From NCBI GenBank assembly GCA_027579435.1, contig JANBPK010000159.1, forward strand, positions 1-64,000: a DNA stretch of 64,000 bases. The letters are read 5' to 3'. Position numbers and translations under genes: made by a program. A model generated the notes under the pieces. It made no database searches, had not been told where the DNA came from, and was given only the letters and a program-made list of their open reading frames with translations. The DNA comes from Candolleomyces eurysporus. Its lineage: Eukaryota; Basidiomycota; Agaricomycetes; Agaricales; Psathyrellaceae. Positions within the stretch are counted from its first letter, which is position 1, and the number at the start of each line of letters is the position of its first letter. Positions 45,471 through 57,610 of the stretch are shown here, one piece after another.

Positions 45471-47624
45471 ATGACGACGTCGAAGCACTCGGCCACAGAG
45501 GCGACCCCTCTCTTGCAAGACAGCTCGGCATCGAAGGCGCATGAAAAAGTCTATGAAAGGTTCTCCACGTCGCAGAAAAGAGCTATCGTCGGAATTGTGT
45601 CGCTTTGTGGGCTCATGCCACGTACGTCCTAACCGCTCCTCCTGATTCGGTCTTCTGATATTTGTGACTTGATGCAGTATTTATATCCGGGTCGTTCATT
45701 CCATCCATAGCTCAAATAGCGAAGGATTTAGACACGACTGGTGGAACTGTGAGGTGAGGATCTTCTTCGTCGTTAGCGAACGGGATTTGACTTTTAATTT
45801 CCGTTTCTAAACGCCGCTACATTAGCTTGGCGGTTAGCATCTCCATTTTTGCAACTTCAATAGGCAGCTTGATCGGCTCGTCGTACTCCAGTTATTGTGA
45901 TTAATGTCTCTGATAAAGGTTTCCACGATCACTAATCTGTTCAAACTGCTTTTTAGACGGTCGCCGTCCAGTCTACTGTTATCTTTTACCGATCTCCGTT
46001 ATAGGCTCAGTCGGCGTCGCAGTTGCAACCTCGATTCCACAGCTGCTGTTCTGGAGGTTCCTCCAGGCGTTTGGGGTATCTTCTGGCCTTTCGGTAGGAG
46101 CAGGGGTCATTGGAGATATATACAATTTGGAAGAACGAGGCACAGCAATTGGTCTATTCTTCGCGGTGCGCACCCACCACAACCTTCTGTTCCTCATAGA
46201 ACTGAGTACGATTCACTTTTGAACTTCATAGGCTGTTCTACTAGGCCCAGCTCTTGCACCTTTAGCAGGCGGTGCAGCTGCTCATTACGCTTCGTGGAGA
46301 GCGATGCAATTGATCCTCGCCATCGCCGTATTGCTCGTCTTCATCTCTGTCCTGTTGATCTTACCGGAAACGAGCCATCCAGGAACTCGGGGGGTTGACA
46401 AGAGCGAAGTACCAGTTTCAGGCCGAAATTCGCGCAAGTTGAAGATGCCGGTGATTCTTAATCCGTTTAAGCCGTTGCTGCTGTTGAGGAGTCCCAATGT
46501 TTTGATAGTCGTAAGTCGTTTTTCCTCACCGCATGTTTCCCATTTTCGAGTGCTTATTGTTGCGTATGCATTGTCAGGCTACAGCTGTATTCCTGACTCT
46601 AGCTGTCGACTACGGTGCGTCTCCAATTCTCCATGAATGCACGTTTGAAAACGCGGGCTCATGGCTTCCTTCTCAATTAGTTCTCCTCATCCCGATGGCA
46701 TATACTATCGTAGGCCCATTCATCGAAAAAACTCGCCTTTTCGCTTATGAATCACTGTCACATAGGGACGCAAATACAACTTAACGAACGAAGCATTCGT
46801 TGGCGCCTGCTTCATCCCACACGGGGTTGGTAACATGAGTAGGTCTTTCTCTCTCCACATTTGCATTTGTTTCATCTCAAACATGAGCTGATTTGCGGTG
46901 TCTCCTGCAATCTAGTCGGTGCACCGCTCGCTGGCCGCATCTCCGACCGTATCGTTGCACAGTACAAGTTAAAGCGTGGATCATGGTACCCTGAAGATCG
47001 ACTACGGGCTGCACTTTTACCCGCGTTGACCCTCGTCCCATTATCCGCTCTAGCCTCGGGTATCTTGACCGCGTATGTCGACGGACCAGTTGGGCTGATA
47101 GGGAATTTGGTGTGCTTGTTTATTAATGGGCTCGGAGTAAGTCACTTCTGTTCATTGACCCATAGATAGTCGAAGGCAATAAGAGTGGATCAGGCAGGAT
47201 ACTGACGTTGCGTTCCAGATCGACATGGTCCTCAGTCCCTGCGGTGCGTATACTGTTGACATTTTGCACTCGAAAAGCGCGGAGGTCAGCGCTGCAGGCA
47301 GGTTCGTGTTTCTCCACGTGCCTTTATATTCCGACAGGACTAATTCAGTTTATCTTCTTCCCCACAGTGCTTTCCGGGCCGTGTTCCTTGCGCTCTGGAT
47401 CATGGCTATCTTGCCTTTAGTGGAGAACTACGGCGTTCTGGCCGCTGACAGCGTTGCAGCTCTGCTAGGATTGCTTGCATTCGGGTAAGTCGGAGCGCTG
47501 GTTCGCGGGATCACTGTCACTAATTTTAGCTCGAATGCTTAGCCTCCTCTGGGTAACAATTAGCTACGGGGAGACATTACGGTCTTTGGTGGACTTGGGT
47601 TATTCGACAGAAGAAGACAACTAA
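45471..47624 (+). CDS. Major facilitator superfamily transporter, DHA1-like
   Basis: A polytopic plasma-membrane or vacuolar transporter of the 12-helix drug/H+ antiporter type. ATG at 45471 starts a polar N-terminus (MTTSKHSATEATPLLQDSSA). Splicing by short introns joins GLMP to LFISGSFIPSIAQIAKDL, then SLAVSISIFATSIGSLIGSS, where motif A is completed across an intron as YYGRRPVY. Helices with VGAGVIGDIYNLEERGTAIG follow. Motif C, VLLGPALAPLAGG, starts at about 46235. The central loop contains LILPETSHPG and RKLKMPVILNPFKPL. The second half includes GACFIPHGVGNM, IGAPLAGRISDRI and SPCGAYTVDILHS, and ends STEEDN with TAA at 47622. The motifs support an H+-coupled efflux pump of the Qdr/Dtr1 type; the substrate is unknown. 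No disabling change was seen, though the joins near 46600-46840 were not all verified. Confidence 0.85.
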
Positions 47625-47939
47625 AATGAATACCCATATTTTTTGGCTTGTTACAACACGAATACACCGTTCGAGCCGCTCTGTCTCTCGCAGGCCTGAG
47701 TGGCAGACCATCAGTTCCAATGGGTTCGTTTGTCTTGCTTCCCCTGTGCTATTGTAGAATCGACATCTGGTTCTCGTACATCGATTTCCACGTGATCCCC
47801 ACCACAATGTGGCCCGGACTTGTGACAAGTTAATTTGACGAGGGAACATTCCATGGTTTAGTGAAAGTACTCATTTGTATGGGCTGCGCCAGAACGCTCT
47901 GGCTGAAATTCTTACTAGCTACCTATCCCCTCATCTAAC

Positions 47940-48240
47940 TTAAATCATGATAGTGAAGGTCATCGATACCTGCGCCCGTGAGGGAAGGTACTCAGGATCC
48001 TCCCTATTCGCAAATCCACCTCAAGAATCGTTGATTTGGGACAGGGATATCGAATTCCGACGGAATCTACATCCGTCCAAGTTCCGAGGCAAGACTCCCA
48101 TTCTGATTCGCCACTCGAGTGATTGGAGGTGCTCGTGCGTCCAATGGCGTGCGATAAACGTCGGTAGCTCTCGATTACGGCCGTAGATGAACTGAGTGCA
48201 CAAGGGCCAACCAGAAGCTGCAGGAACGAGTTCTGGGTAA
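47940..48240 (-). repeat. Orphan X block fragment
   Basis: An X-block piece (tgatagtgaaggtcatcgatacctgcgcc, then ctccctattcgcaaa) with no 7TM start next to it. It separates the MFS gene from the G-alpha E unit and marks a lost 7TM gene or a breakpoint. Confidence 0.45.
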
Positions 48241-48449
48241 GAAGAACAGGTCAAAAGATGAGCCCAGAGAAATGCACTGAGGTCAGGTACTCTAGATTCG
48301 GTTCTCCATAGACATCAGACATCGGTGCGGATCAGATTATCTCGCCATCTGATAAATAGCCAAGGGCAGCTCTATATTTAACACTTCAAATTGAATACGA
48401 ATTACAGGCAGAACAGAATATAACGAGCTACGACTCCCAAGCCTTGAGC

Positions 48450-48545
48450 GGGCTCGGCTAACTTCTTTACCAGCAAGACACGAGATTGACCTACTCAACA
48501 TTGTCAAAGTCCCTGCTGCCGTCTCGCTCCTCCTGCACAATGTAA
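48450..48545 (-). pseudogene. 7TM 3'-end tail fragment beside G-alpha E
   Basis: The same truncated tail as at 18120 and 28560 (plus-strand ctactcaacattgtcaaag...tcctgcacaatg). Confidence 0.5.
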
Positions 48546-48559
48546 GAATCAGATATCCC

Positions 48560-50430
48560 AAAGTCAGTAGCGGGGCTCGAATTCGTCAGGTGAGGAAGGA
48601 GTGGAATGTGTGCAAATTCAAGAACACAATAATCCACATCTGTAGGAACCACTCGAGCTGATCACCGACTCGAAGTGAACGAGCGATTCTGCCATTCGGC
48701 TCTGAGAAAGGAAGAGGACGACAAGTTGGCGAATACGGATACACACAATGACGCAAACGAACAAGGAGAACTGAAGGTGCGAAATAGAGTGGAAAGGGGG
48801 TCAATAAAGCAACTATAGCTCCGAAAAGCCTGAGAAGGGAATCTAAGCGGAACCGTGAATGAACGAGAAAGGACGAAGGAACGAACGAAAAAAAGATGGG
48901 TGGGGGGAAATGGAAGGACGGAAGACGAGGAGGTAGCCGATAGCACCTATACTCGACACAGAAAAGACAAGACGATGAAAGAGGACACCCCAGCGGAGGT
49001 CACTCATTGCCAGCTACTTCAATCGAAAAACCAAACGAAATCGGACGTGCTACTTACCTGCGTCTTCTCTCGGAGCGTTTGATCCACTTGCCGTTGACGG
49101 CCCATGTCAAACACGTGTGAGGGTTGGGTTGAATGGGATTTGTTGAGGCGGGTTGAACGGGACGGGTTCATTGAACGACCGCCGGTTGTATTGATGTTGC
49201 GGCAAAATTGAGGTTCGTTGAGGATGAAAGTCGAATTGAAGCCGGACCTGTCGAACGAGTCGGAGTTGAGTCTAAAAAAGCTCGGGGAGATCCAAAGGAA
49301 TCGGGGTCAAACGAGGGTGAGAGGATGCGAGTGGGGGTTTCGCTAGCTTGAGCACTCGTCATTCAGGTAGAACATAAGAAAAGGGAAGGAATGGCGGTAG
49401 GGGTTGAGGTTGCTCATCCAAATACGAATGAAAGAACGGAGGTAGAATTGGGGAAGAAGAAACGTAGCATGGAGGGGTGGAGCAAACAAGCAAACGGCAA
49501 ATACCGCTAAAATGTAACGAAGAGGAAAGAGAAAATGATACAACAACTCACGATAGTTGCCCCAGCCTAAACCTTTTCTCCGTAAGCTTCACTGAGCATT
49601 GTTGCGCTCTCAGTACCACGCTCAGTATCTCCGTCACAGCCAGATGATCGGCATTTCCTGATGATAAGACCTCTCCCAAGAAACTAGATATGACGACACC
49701 ACTGGTTATTCATCGTCCTGGGTGGGGCAAAGCGAACCGGGTTGCGAGACGTGAGGACGACGAAGGGAGAATGAACAGGGGGAGGCGAAGAAAAGGAAAG
49801 CAGCATTCCAAATGATTTTAGAGCGCAGAGGATGAAAGCAAGCAACACAATTGAGTGAGAGGAGAAGGAAGCAGCTAGGGAAGCCTACTCGCAATTCGCC
49901 AGAAGAGATCGTCAACCAGGAAGATGAAAGAAGGAAAAAGAAGTCAGCTCACTATCCCGGCGAGTTCATAAGATGAAAATGGCTCGACTGCTCGTCTATA
50001 ATCTTGGGTATGGTCAGGTCTCTCCATAGCTGGCGGATGGCTAATAAGGGGAGAAGAATTCTCGCTGCCTGCTTGACGCCATTGGCGATCTCTTCTACTG
50101 AGCCTGTGTGGCAGAAATCGTAAGCGAGTGAGTACTACAAGAGGTGGTATGAAGGATGAAAGAAAGAAAGAGGACGGTGGAAGGTGGCATGGGCGGCGGA
50201 GGACTCGGAGGAGGCAAAAGTTGACAGGAAACGCACCCGTCCTCCTCATATACAGCACCACCTGCCGCGCCAAATCCAACACATTTCTGATCCACTTCGA
50301 AACTATTTCATCTCGGTTCTAGAGATGGAACTTTCTGGCAGGCAATGCTTGCATTCGCATCGACGACAATGGATGTTCAAGATTCCGCACTCGCTCCGAC
50401 TCGGTGAGCGTCAGCGGACACCCACAAGGC
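48560..50430 (-). pseudogene. G-alpha subunit pseudogene, copy E
   Basis: Blocks in order on the minus strand: an exon at about 50340-50220 reading NRDEIVSKWIRNVLDLARQV, shared with copy D; the helical-domain exon at about 50115-49960, frameshifted; the linker near 49650 (DHLAVTEILSVVLRAQ); switch II at about 49130-49065, where VFDMGRQRQ is followed by an 11-base deletion; and SRMAESLVHFESVISS at about 48705-48650, with a one-base deletion before WFL. The P-loop, SEYDQ exon and C-terminus are not seen. Bases 50580-51000 upstream hold an insertion-like segment with repeated ccccgactcca(c) words. 7TM copy 13 ends about 1.6 kb upstream. Confidence 0.72.
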
Positions 50431-52075
50431 TCTAAGGAAGGAGGAATGACACCGGGCTTGACGGCGCCTGTGCTCCCACTCGAGCGGCCTGGAGGCGACT
50501 CCTCATTGCAAGGGGTACAGAGGAGGGAGAGAGTCTCAGACGGGGCTGTGATTTGAACGGATGTGGCGGTGTGATAAGCCCATCCCCGACTCCACGGAGT
50601 GGGCCGGAAGGAGGGTTCTGTCCCGTCAATACGTCCATCAACTCTACAAAGATAAAACTACCGAAAGTGTGAGAATGATGTGGATATCCAAAACTGAGCC
50701 TGTGGGCAATAGTTGTCTTATATGTCTGACCCCATGATCCCCGACTCCACGAAGTGGACGGTCTTCTCCATGCCTCTTTGTTCTTCTCAATTAAAACTCT
50801 TCTGGTTAAAATCCATGCTTTCTTTGATTCACGGTAACGCGAGTTGACCAATGAGATCTTTGAGTACCGTGCGCGAGTGCGTCAGCAAGCGGACTGAAAT
50901 TTAGTGGTGCTAATTGCCCATGGTCCTTAACAAATAGATGCTGAACTTTGTGAGAATACCTCACAAGAGAGTCGGGGACTGGCGCCAGAGGAGCGCCGCT
51001 ACGATTATCTTATCGCTCGCCACATGATGGCAGCTTGCTCTTCAAGTGAAGCTGCGAGGTTACAATCCAACTAGTGATGACCAAGGGCTATAACCAAACA
51101 AGTAAACACCTGAAGCCGCCAATCGTACAGACAGTAATGGATTCTGTCGCTGTTTGCGAATGTTTTTGTGGATAGTTATTTCCATCATGCTTGCAAGCCC
51201 CCTGGGACAGCATTCAAGGAGGCGAGGCGGAGACAGAGACAAACAATCAAACAAAAACGCACCCTATGCAATCACTTGACGCACGTAACTAACTGTGTTT
51301 CTTATACAGTACTCCCAGTTGTGCTGAAGCCAGCGCATTCTTTCAACGGCTCGAAAATCATTTATCCCAGCTCTTGAGACGGAACTCGGTCGTGCTCTAC
51401 CCACACCCTAGCTGCCGTGGAAAGCTCGCACTGGCACCGAAGGCACTGAGACAAAGTCATTCGTACATCTAGTGAACCAGAGCACCCTGAAGGTCCTCAG
51501 TTAGACTGGTCTACGAAATCACGTACACTGCAGTAAAGAAAACTGATCAGGAGGACAATCTAGAGAAGAAAGCCGAAGACAGCTACTCTAAATTTCGCAC
51601 TCGCTCCAATCTTTCGAGCGTTGGTAGACACCCGCAAGGCTTTAGGCAATCGAATCAAGAGAAGGGACAGTCGACCTGACCAACTGTCGCTGGTATTCGC
51701 GCTCGAAGACCTGGAAGTTGTTTCAGAACGACCTGTTGAGGGAGAAGAGGAGAAGATGGAGAGGTACTCTTGATGGTTCCCAGTCTGTGACAGGCGGCGG
51801 TGTGATTACTGCCCCATCTTATAGCGAGGCATCGCACATACCTCAGCTTAAAGGCTCAATTCAGCCTACCAACTGAGGTCACTAGCATCGCGAGAGAGCA
51901 CAGGTTGGATTGTACATTCGGCTTTTCAGACAAGATAAAAACACAAGTAAGCCCAATTATAACGAGACAAAAGACTACGGCTACAAGCATGTTCAACCTC
52001 TTTGGATATATAACACCTGATGACCGATTCCTAGGACGCTTTCTCCCCACCGCTTTCACTTCATTTCCTATGCCA
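50431..52075. other. Upstream region of G-alpha E and spacer
   Basis: The segment 50990-51140 matches the upstream block of G-alpha A. Words atccccgactccacg(g/a)agtgg at about 50582 and 50738, and the inverse agtcggggac near 50970, suggest a small insertion of about 400 bp. From 51150 to 52070 no gene is recognisable; an open minus-strand frame at 51856-52173 only overlaps the tail of 7TM copy 13. Confidence 0.35.
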
Positions 52076-53293
52076 TTAGGCTGTTGGTTCCGCCTCCGGC
52101 CTAGCCTGGCTAGCGTTTCCTTGTGCTGTATTGGGGCCGATATCGCGACTGCTTTGAAACTCGANGGTTTCAAGGGACCATATTGAATCTACAGATCGGT
52201 GGGTGGCGGCCAGAAAATTGGTTTTCTCGGTCTCAAGGCGGAATATTATCATGTGGGGTGAGAGTGTCTGATAGACGAAAATATAATCACAAAGTTAGCT
52301 GGCGTTCTTGATCAAGTAATTGGCTGAACTTACGCAGAACGAGTAGAAAATGCCGACAAAGAGCGCGTTACAAACCAGTATTCCTCTATACGTGCTCCCT
52401 CTAGCGCCATAAGGAGAAAGTTGCTGAAATATGGCTGCGATGATGCCGGAAACGCTTAGAGGTAGGATTGACTCGATTAAAAGGGCAATCACACGGCTGT
52501 ACTTTCGCGCGTCCGGCGGGGGCAGGGGNTTTTAGGACTTTTGAAAGGCGCCAGCGTTCGCGGAGCAAATAAAATGTGATGAAGCTTGTGGCAATAACAT
52601 TCGTTGCAACAGTGAGTAAGATAGATGCCGTGATTAAGTCCTTGGTGATTGGATCGACCAGGTAGTTCCCAAGTAAGAAGAGAACTGGTTTCGTGAGTAA
52701 CGAAAGGGATTCATTGCATGAGAATCGAAACATACCTACGCCAGCCAAAGAGGTCATTCCAGGGAGAATTGTCACCCACCAGGACCTGTAGATTGCACAG
52801 CATCGGTACAGCTGCAACACATAACTCGTTAACCATTCAACTATTTGGAAACGGACTACAATACTCACAAGCATCATATCCCCAAAGAGAAGAAGAAACC
52901 CCATGATCGCCGTGCTGAGCATCTTTTCCCAACTCCTCTGATACTCTTCCTGGAGTTGTATCCAACGATGGCCCGAGCTTGACTTGAAGACGACTTGGAA
53001 GTATGTCGCCATGTCAAGCGATGTGCGCAGGATGGAGAGCACCGTTATAATGAAGCTAGCCGCTATCAATCCCCTTCTCCCCGCTCTGAACAATTTTGCT
53101 GTCTCCAGGAAAACGGAGAGACCGTATAACGCCATGAAGATATGAATTCCTGGTGATAAATAGAAATTCATAGCTGTCCATGCGAAAAGTGTGTTATAAG
53201 CCACGTACCAGCTACAACCATATTCAGTGCATAGCTCGCATATATGGCTCGAGCATATACAATCAGGTTGCGTTCCTCACGATCCTTGTCCAT
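52076..53293 (-). CDS. 7TM family protein, copy 13 (divergent subfamily)
   Basis: ATG at 53293 (MDKDREERNLIVYARAIYAS). Exon 2 reads IHIFMALYGLSVFLETAKLF, with helix 2 ending TSLDMATYF; exon 3 is LYRCCAIYRSWWVTILPG; exon 4 runs from LFLLGNYLVDPITKD to GIFYSFC. An N at 52528 shifts exon 4; dropping it gives KPLPPPDARKYSRVIALLIES. The last exon starts TLSPHMIIFR, but the following VTTGRSF is not conserved, and the tail is unlike all other copies. The end at 52076 assumes that the N at 52165 counts as a base. It belongs with copies 14 and 15 (FKSS and ESxLPLS signatures). Functionality is uncertain. Confidence 0.65.
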
Positions 53294-53399
53294 TGTGGCA
53301 AGCGTGTTAACCGTTCAATTCTCACGCGCATAGGAGCGCATAGGAGATTATAAGGGAGAGCACAAGAGATACCCCGTTGCATCTCTTTTGAAGTGCATG

Positions 53400-53910
53400 A
53401 GACTCTCCAAGATACAGATAGAAGGACGCAATGCTTCGCTCGATGCTCAAAGCTGTATGAAGGAGGCTTCTTTGAAGCGCCATTGGTTATTAGAAGCGCT
53501 AGACGTATCCCGGAATCAACTACAGGTCTGTCAGGCATGTGATGGCTGACTCTTATCAAGTGCAAGTAGATCCCTGCCTCATCTTCTAACGGAATTATGA
53601 TCAATGCCTCCGCTCAAGCTCCCGTCGAGGTAATCTTCGTGAGAGGAAGTACTCGGGAACCTATCTTTTCGCACTTGGAGAGTCTTTGATTTGGAGTAAC
53701 GAAGATTGAATTCAGGAGAGATTTACATCTACCCATCTACCCCAGGTATGGGGTGAGATTCCCATTCGCGGGCATCATTAGAACAGACACGCTCATGCGT
53801 CCTGTAGCGTACAACTCACCGCAGTAGATATAGGTGGGGTTGGCCGGCAAGGTCGCACCCAGTGCGTGAGGGCCGATGGGGACAACCAAGCGGAACAGGT
53901 TCTGCGATAA
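53400..53910 (-). repeat. X block upstream of 7TM copy 13 (diverged)
   Basis: Recognisable by ctatcttttcgcac and cgcacccagtgcgtgagggccgatggg, but more diverged than the blocks in the left array. From 53910 to 55530 I see no gene. Short frames at 54026-54379 and 54548-54826 (minus) resemble nothing known, and the second is low-complexity Pro-rich. Confidence 0.4.
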
Positions 53911-55531
53911 AGACTAGCTGGAGAGATAACATAGTGTTCAACCCCAATGCAGCTATCATATATACAGTCTGGACACTGTAGCGATGGTGAGAAGTCGTGA
54001 TGTGTCTGACAGAATCTCGGGAGTGTCAAAAAGTGGGTGGATGATGGTTATCTTTATCGAAAGATCTGATCCTATGGTTCCTGTAATTCAATTTGCTTGG
54101 TATACATTTGTCCCATGAATAAACCCCAGAACGAAGCAGTAGATGAAGAACAGCGCCAGGGATAAGAGGCTCACAGATGCATCGTTGTCGACCCAGCAAT
54201 CTGAACTGGTGTTCCACAAATCGGAGTCGGCCGAGTAGGAGTACAAAGCCACGGTTCATAATGGGACCTTGTGCCGTTTTGAGTTGAGCGAGAGACATCA
54301 ACTGAAACATGGTGCTTTCCCCTCGCTCAACAGGACAAATGAAATCTTCCATCATGCTACCAGGTTCTTCTGTGACCACTACACCTTTTGAAATTCTTGG
54401 CAGCTCGTATACCTTGCTTTGATCGAATCATCATCGAGAAAGCATCAAGATAAGACACAGACGGCAAGTCACCCCATCTAAGTATCAATCAACATTCTGC
54501 TTCTGAGATGTCTCCGGACTCGATATCCATATACCGCCCAACGATTGTCACCGTCGGTCCCCTCTTAACCCAGAGTGGTGCTTGAATACCTTCCTTCCAT
54601 AGACCAATTCCAGACACCGTACCACAAATTCTACACTCATCGTTACAAAGATTCCAGCATTATGCCAGACCGATTTGAAGCGCACAGCGAGGAATGTGAT
54701 GAGCTCCGCCGGAATCCAATTTATGTGGGGGTTGTGCTTGGGGGAGGCAGCGGCGGGCGGCGGTGGTCGTGCGTGGGGCGGGGGGGTGAGGAGGAAGAAA
54801 GAGCTGTTCAAGGCTTGTCGCGTCACCAGAGATGAGCAGGGATCAAAGGTACGATAAACTTTGATTAATTAAAGTCCAGAGAAGCCAGACGGCGTCGAGG
54901 TGGAGGTTAGCTGGTGATAAACCGCATGATGAGGGTGAGCTGAGAAGCGTTCGTCACTGAAGTCGCCGACTTTGCCGTTGTGAAATGCGACAGTCTACCA
55001 TAAGGTATTTTGGCTCGGTGCAATTGAGGACTGAATTCTTGGGCCATCTATTTGACTATGGTTATGATGGCTCTTGAAGTCGCTTCTTGTCATGAATTGA
55101 GGTTGGACCGAGCGGCAATATCCTTCAACTCCTATTGAAGACAGCCTCTCGGAGATGTTCTAGGTCTATGCACTTCCTAGCGGTATATATCCTGCAGTGG
55201 GCATACTAAGTATCCCCGGGGGCAACGAGGCTCGGAATCATCAAGACTTTGAGGGACCCATCAACCTCTCAATTACCTGGGCCGATGGTAGCTGGTGCCA
55301 TAGTATTGAACTTGGGCTGGTTGATTGAGACCCGTTTGTAAGCCTGCGCAGACCCTTTAGTTAACGTGACTTTCAATTTAATCTCATTATTTGATCGTGA
55401 AATTTGAATTGGTACTGTACTCTCAGATTGAAGAATACAAATACAGACAGAAACACTGCGACTATCAGCAAGCCTTGAGCGGACTAGGTTGTGTATTGTA
55501 CTACCTCAGATGTGATTCCCCAGATCGCTCT

Positions 55532-56852
55532 CTAGTACACCTTCTCAACGTCCCCACGATCATCTAGCTTTGCTTGTGCGATGTGGATAATCGAAGTCTG
55601 GACGGGCACATCGACGTTTGTGCTCGGTACTTGTTCCGTATCAGGATCACGGTTTCGATCAAACTCGCGATTCAGAGTTGATTGAAGGAAAGAAAATTCG
55701 GCGGTTTGGTGCGCAAATTGAAGGGAGCTGGATAGATCGCTGTCCTTGTCAAAGGGAAATTTTGTGAAGGAGCGTCCGGTCGTGACGCGAAAGATGATCA
55801 TGTGGGGTGAGAGTGACTGAGAGGATGAGAGCAGACGAATCAACATAATATTCAGATGGCAGCCGAAAATCTGAACCTACGCAGAATGAGTAGAATAGGC
55901 CGGTGAACAATGAGTCGCAGATTAAATAAGTCGCGGGTATGGACGATATGGGTCCAGCCTTTTGCTGCATGACCGCTGTAATCACGCCAAAAAGGCTGAG
56001 AGGGAGCGCTGACTCGATGAGAATGGACACTACTCCGGTGTAGATATGCCTATCTGCAGAAGTTGAAAGCTTCGAGAATATCCTGCGGGCCCGAAGCAAG
56101 CGAAGTGCAATGAGGGTTGTGAGTATGATATTGGTCGTAACTGTGAGAAAGGTCGAGGCTGAGAGTAATCTTGACCTAAACTCGGGACTTGTGATCTCTA
56201 GCGAAACGAAGAGATTCCCTAAGAAGAAGAGGACTGGTTTACTCAATGAGTTAATGAGCAAAGTAGATCCAGGATATGAGAAGCAAGACATACCGATGCC
56301 AGCCAGAGAGGCAGCTGCAGGTAAGATCACCACCCACCAATACCCCATAAAAATCACGTAGCAGCGATACACCTGCCCCATACGATTCTTGAATCATCGA
56401 GCCATCCAGAATGATGAAATGCTCACGAGTAGCGCATCTGCGATCAGAAGAAGAGACCCTATGGCTGCAGTGCTGAGCATTCGCTCCCACGTTCCATGGG
56501 ACTCAGAAAAAATTTCGGAAAATTGACGACCCGAGCTTGACCTGAAAAGTACGTTGAAGTATTGGTACATGTCAAGAGAGGCGGTAAGAGCGGAGAGCGT
56601 TGTTATAATGATGCTAGTGGCAATATATCTTCGTCTACCCATTCTGAGGCGTTCTGCAGTCTCCAGAAAAACGGAAAGGCCGTAGAGCGCCATAAAAATG
56701 TGAATTCCTGATACCAGAGACACAGATAGTTGTCGAAGCTGTCGTAAGAGTGCATAGAGACACGTACCAATGCCAACCATAGTGAGTATGTAGTTTGCGT
56801 ACACGGCTCGGGCAAATACAACCAGCCTGTGTTCCGTACGATCTACGTCCAT
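55532..56852 (-). CDS. Seven-transmembrane family protein, copy 14 (intact, divergent)
   Basis: A complete five-exon member: ATG at 56852 (MDVDRTEHRLVVFARAVY), exon 2 with FLETAERLRMGRRRYIATSI, exon 3 VYRCYVIFMGYWWVVILPAA, exon 4 from LFFLGNLFVSLEITSPEF to GLFYSFC with IYTGVVSILIESALPLSLFG, and exon 5 SPHMIIFRVTTGRSFTKFPF, ending DVEKVY at 55532. No breaks. Intron 3 has no stop in frame, so retaining it would add about 20 residues between helices 4 and 5. It differs from copy 2 throughout but keeps LLRARR, ILIES and IFRVTTGRSF. Likely functional; no G-alpha copy is adjacent. Confidence 0.87.
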
Positions 56853-57109
56853 TGCTGCGAATGCGGTCGTGGTGGCGATTCGTTCCTGTCCTTAAGTACT
56901 AGCCCAACCGTAATTCACTCTCACCCTGCTCTGAGATCATGGAACAGAGCGATAGAAATATCTTCCTTCATCTTTTCCAGCTCAACCCCCACCTATTGGA
57001 AGATTGATGAACGGATGGAAAGATTTGGTCGAGCCTCAACGTTGTGCTTGGATGGAATGATCGGGGCTTCTTTTGAGCGGTATTAGACATCGGGAGAGTC
57101 GAACGTATT

Positions 57110-57610
57110 CGATTTCACCTTCTATTATGCTCAAGAACCTGCCAAGATAGATACACAATGACGGACTGAATCGTTCGTCCCTTAGAGCTGTGCCAGCATG
57201 CGCTCACTGAAACTCTTATCAAGACTCTTATCAAGCACAAACAAGTCATGATATCAAAGTAAGTCGATGCCAGCACCCAAGCTCCTACTGTGATGAAATT
57301 TGAGCAGGAAGCTACTCGGGCCCTATGTTTTCACAAATCCACTTTGAGAATTTCTAACATGGGGCTTGATATCGAACTTGGTAGAAATCCGCCTTCACTC
57401 TAACTGCGAGGCAGACTCACATCCTCTCCGATAACACCAGAAGTGAGTGGTTTGTGCGTTCGGCCCAGTGAAAAACACCTTGGTGTCGTCGATCACGGGT
57501 GTCGATGACGTTGCACCAGGGAGTGAGCGCCGGCCAGGAGAGGTAAGCTATGAAGTAAGGAAAACTGGTCAAAAGGAGAGTGCAGCTAACAACCAGAACA
57601 GATACTCTAG
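57110..57610 (-). repeat. X block upstream of 7TM copy 14 (diverged)
   Basis: Shares ctatgttttcacaaatccac and the gttgcaccagggagtgagcgcc word with the X blocks upstream of copies 13 and 15. The remainder to 58095 shows no gene; an N at 58005 lies in the region equivalent to the 7TM 3' flank. Confidence 0.4.

Noticed and set aside
54548..54826. Pro-rich 92-codon minus frame
   Set aside because: Low-complexity translation of a G-rich tract with no homologous copy or splice context.
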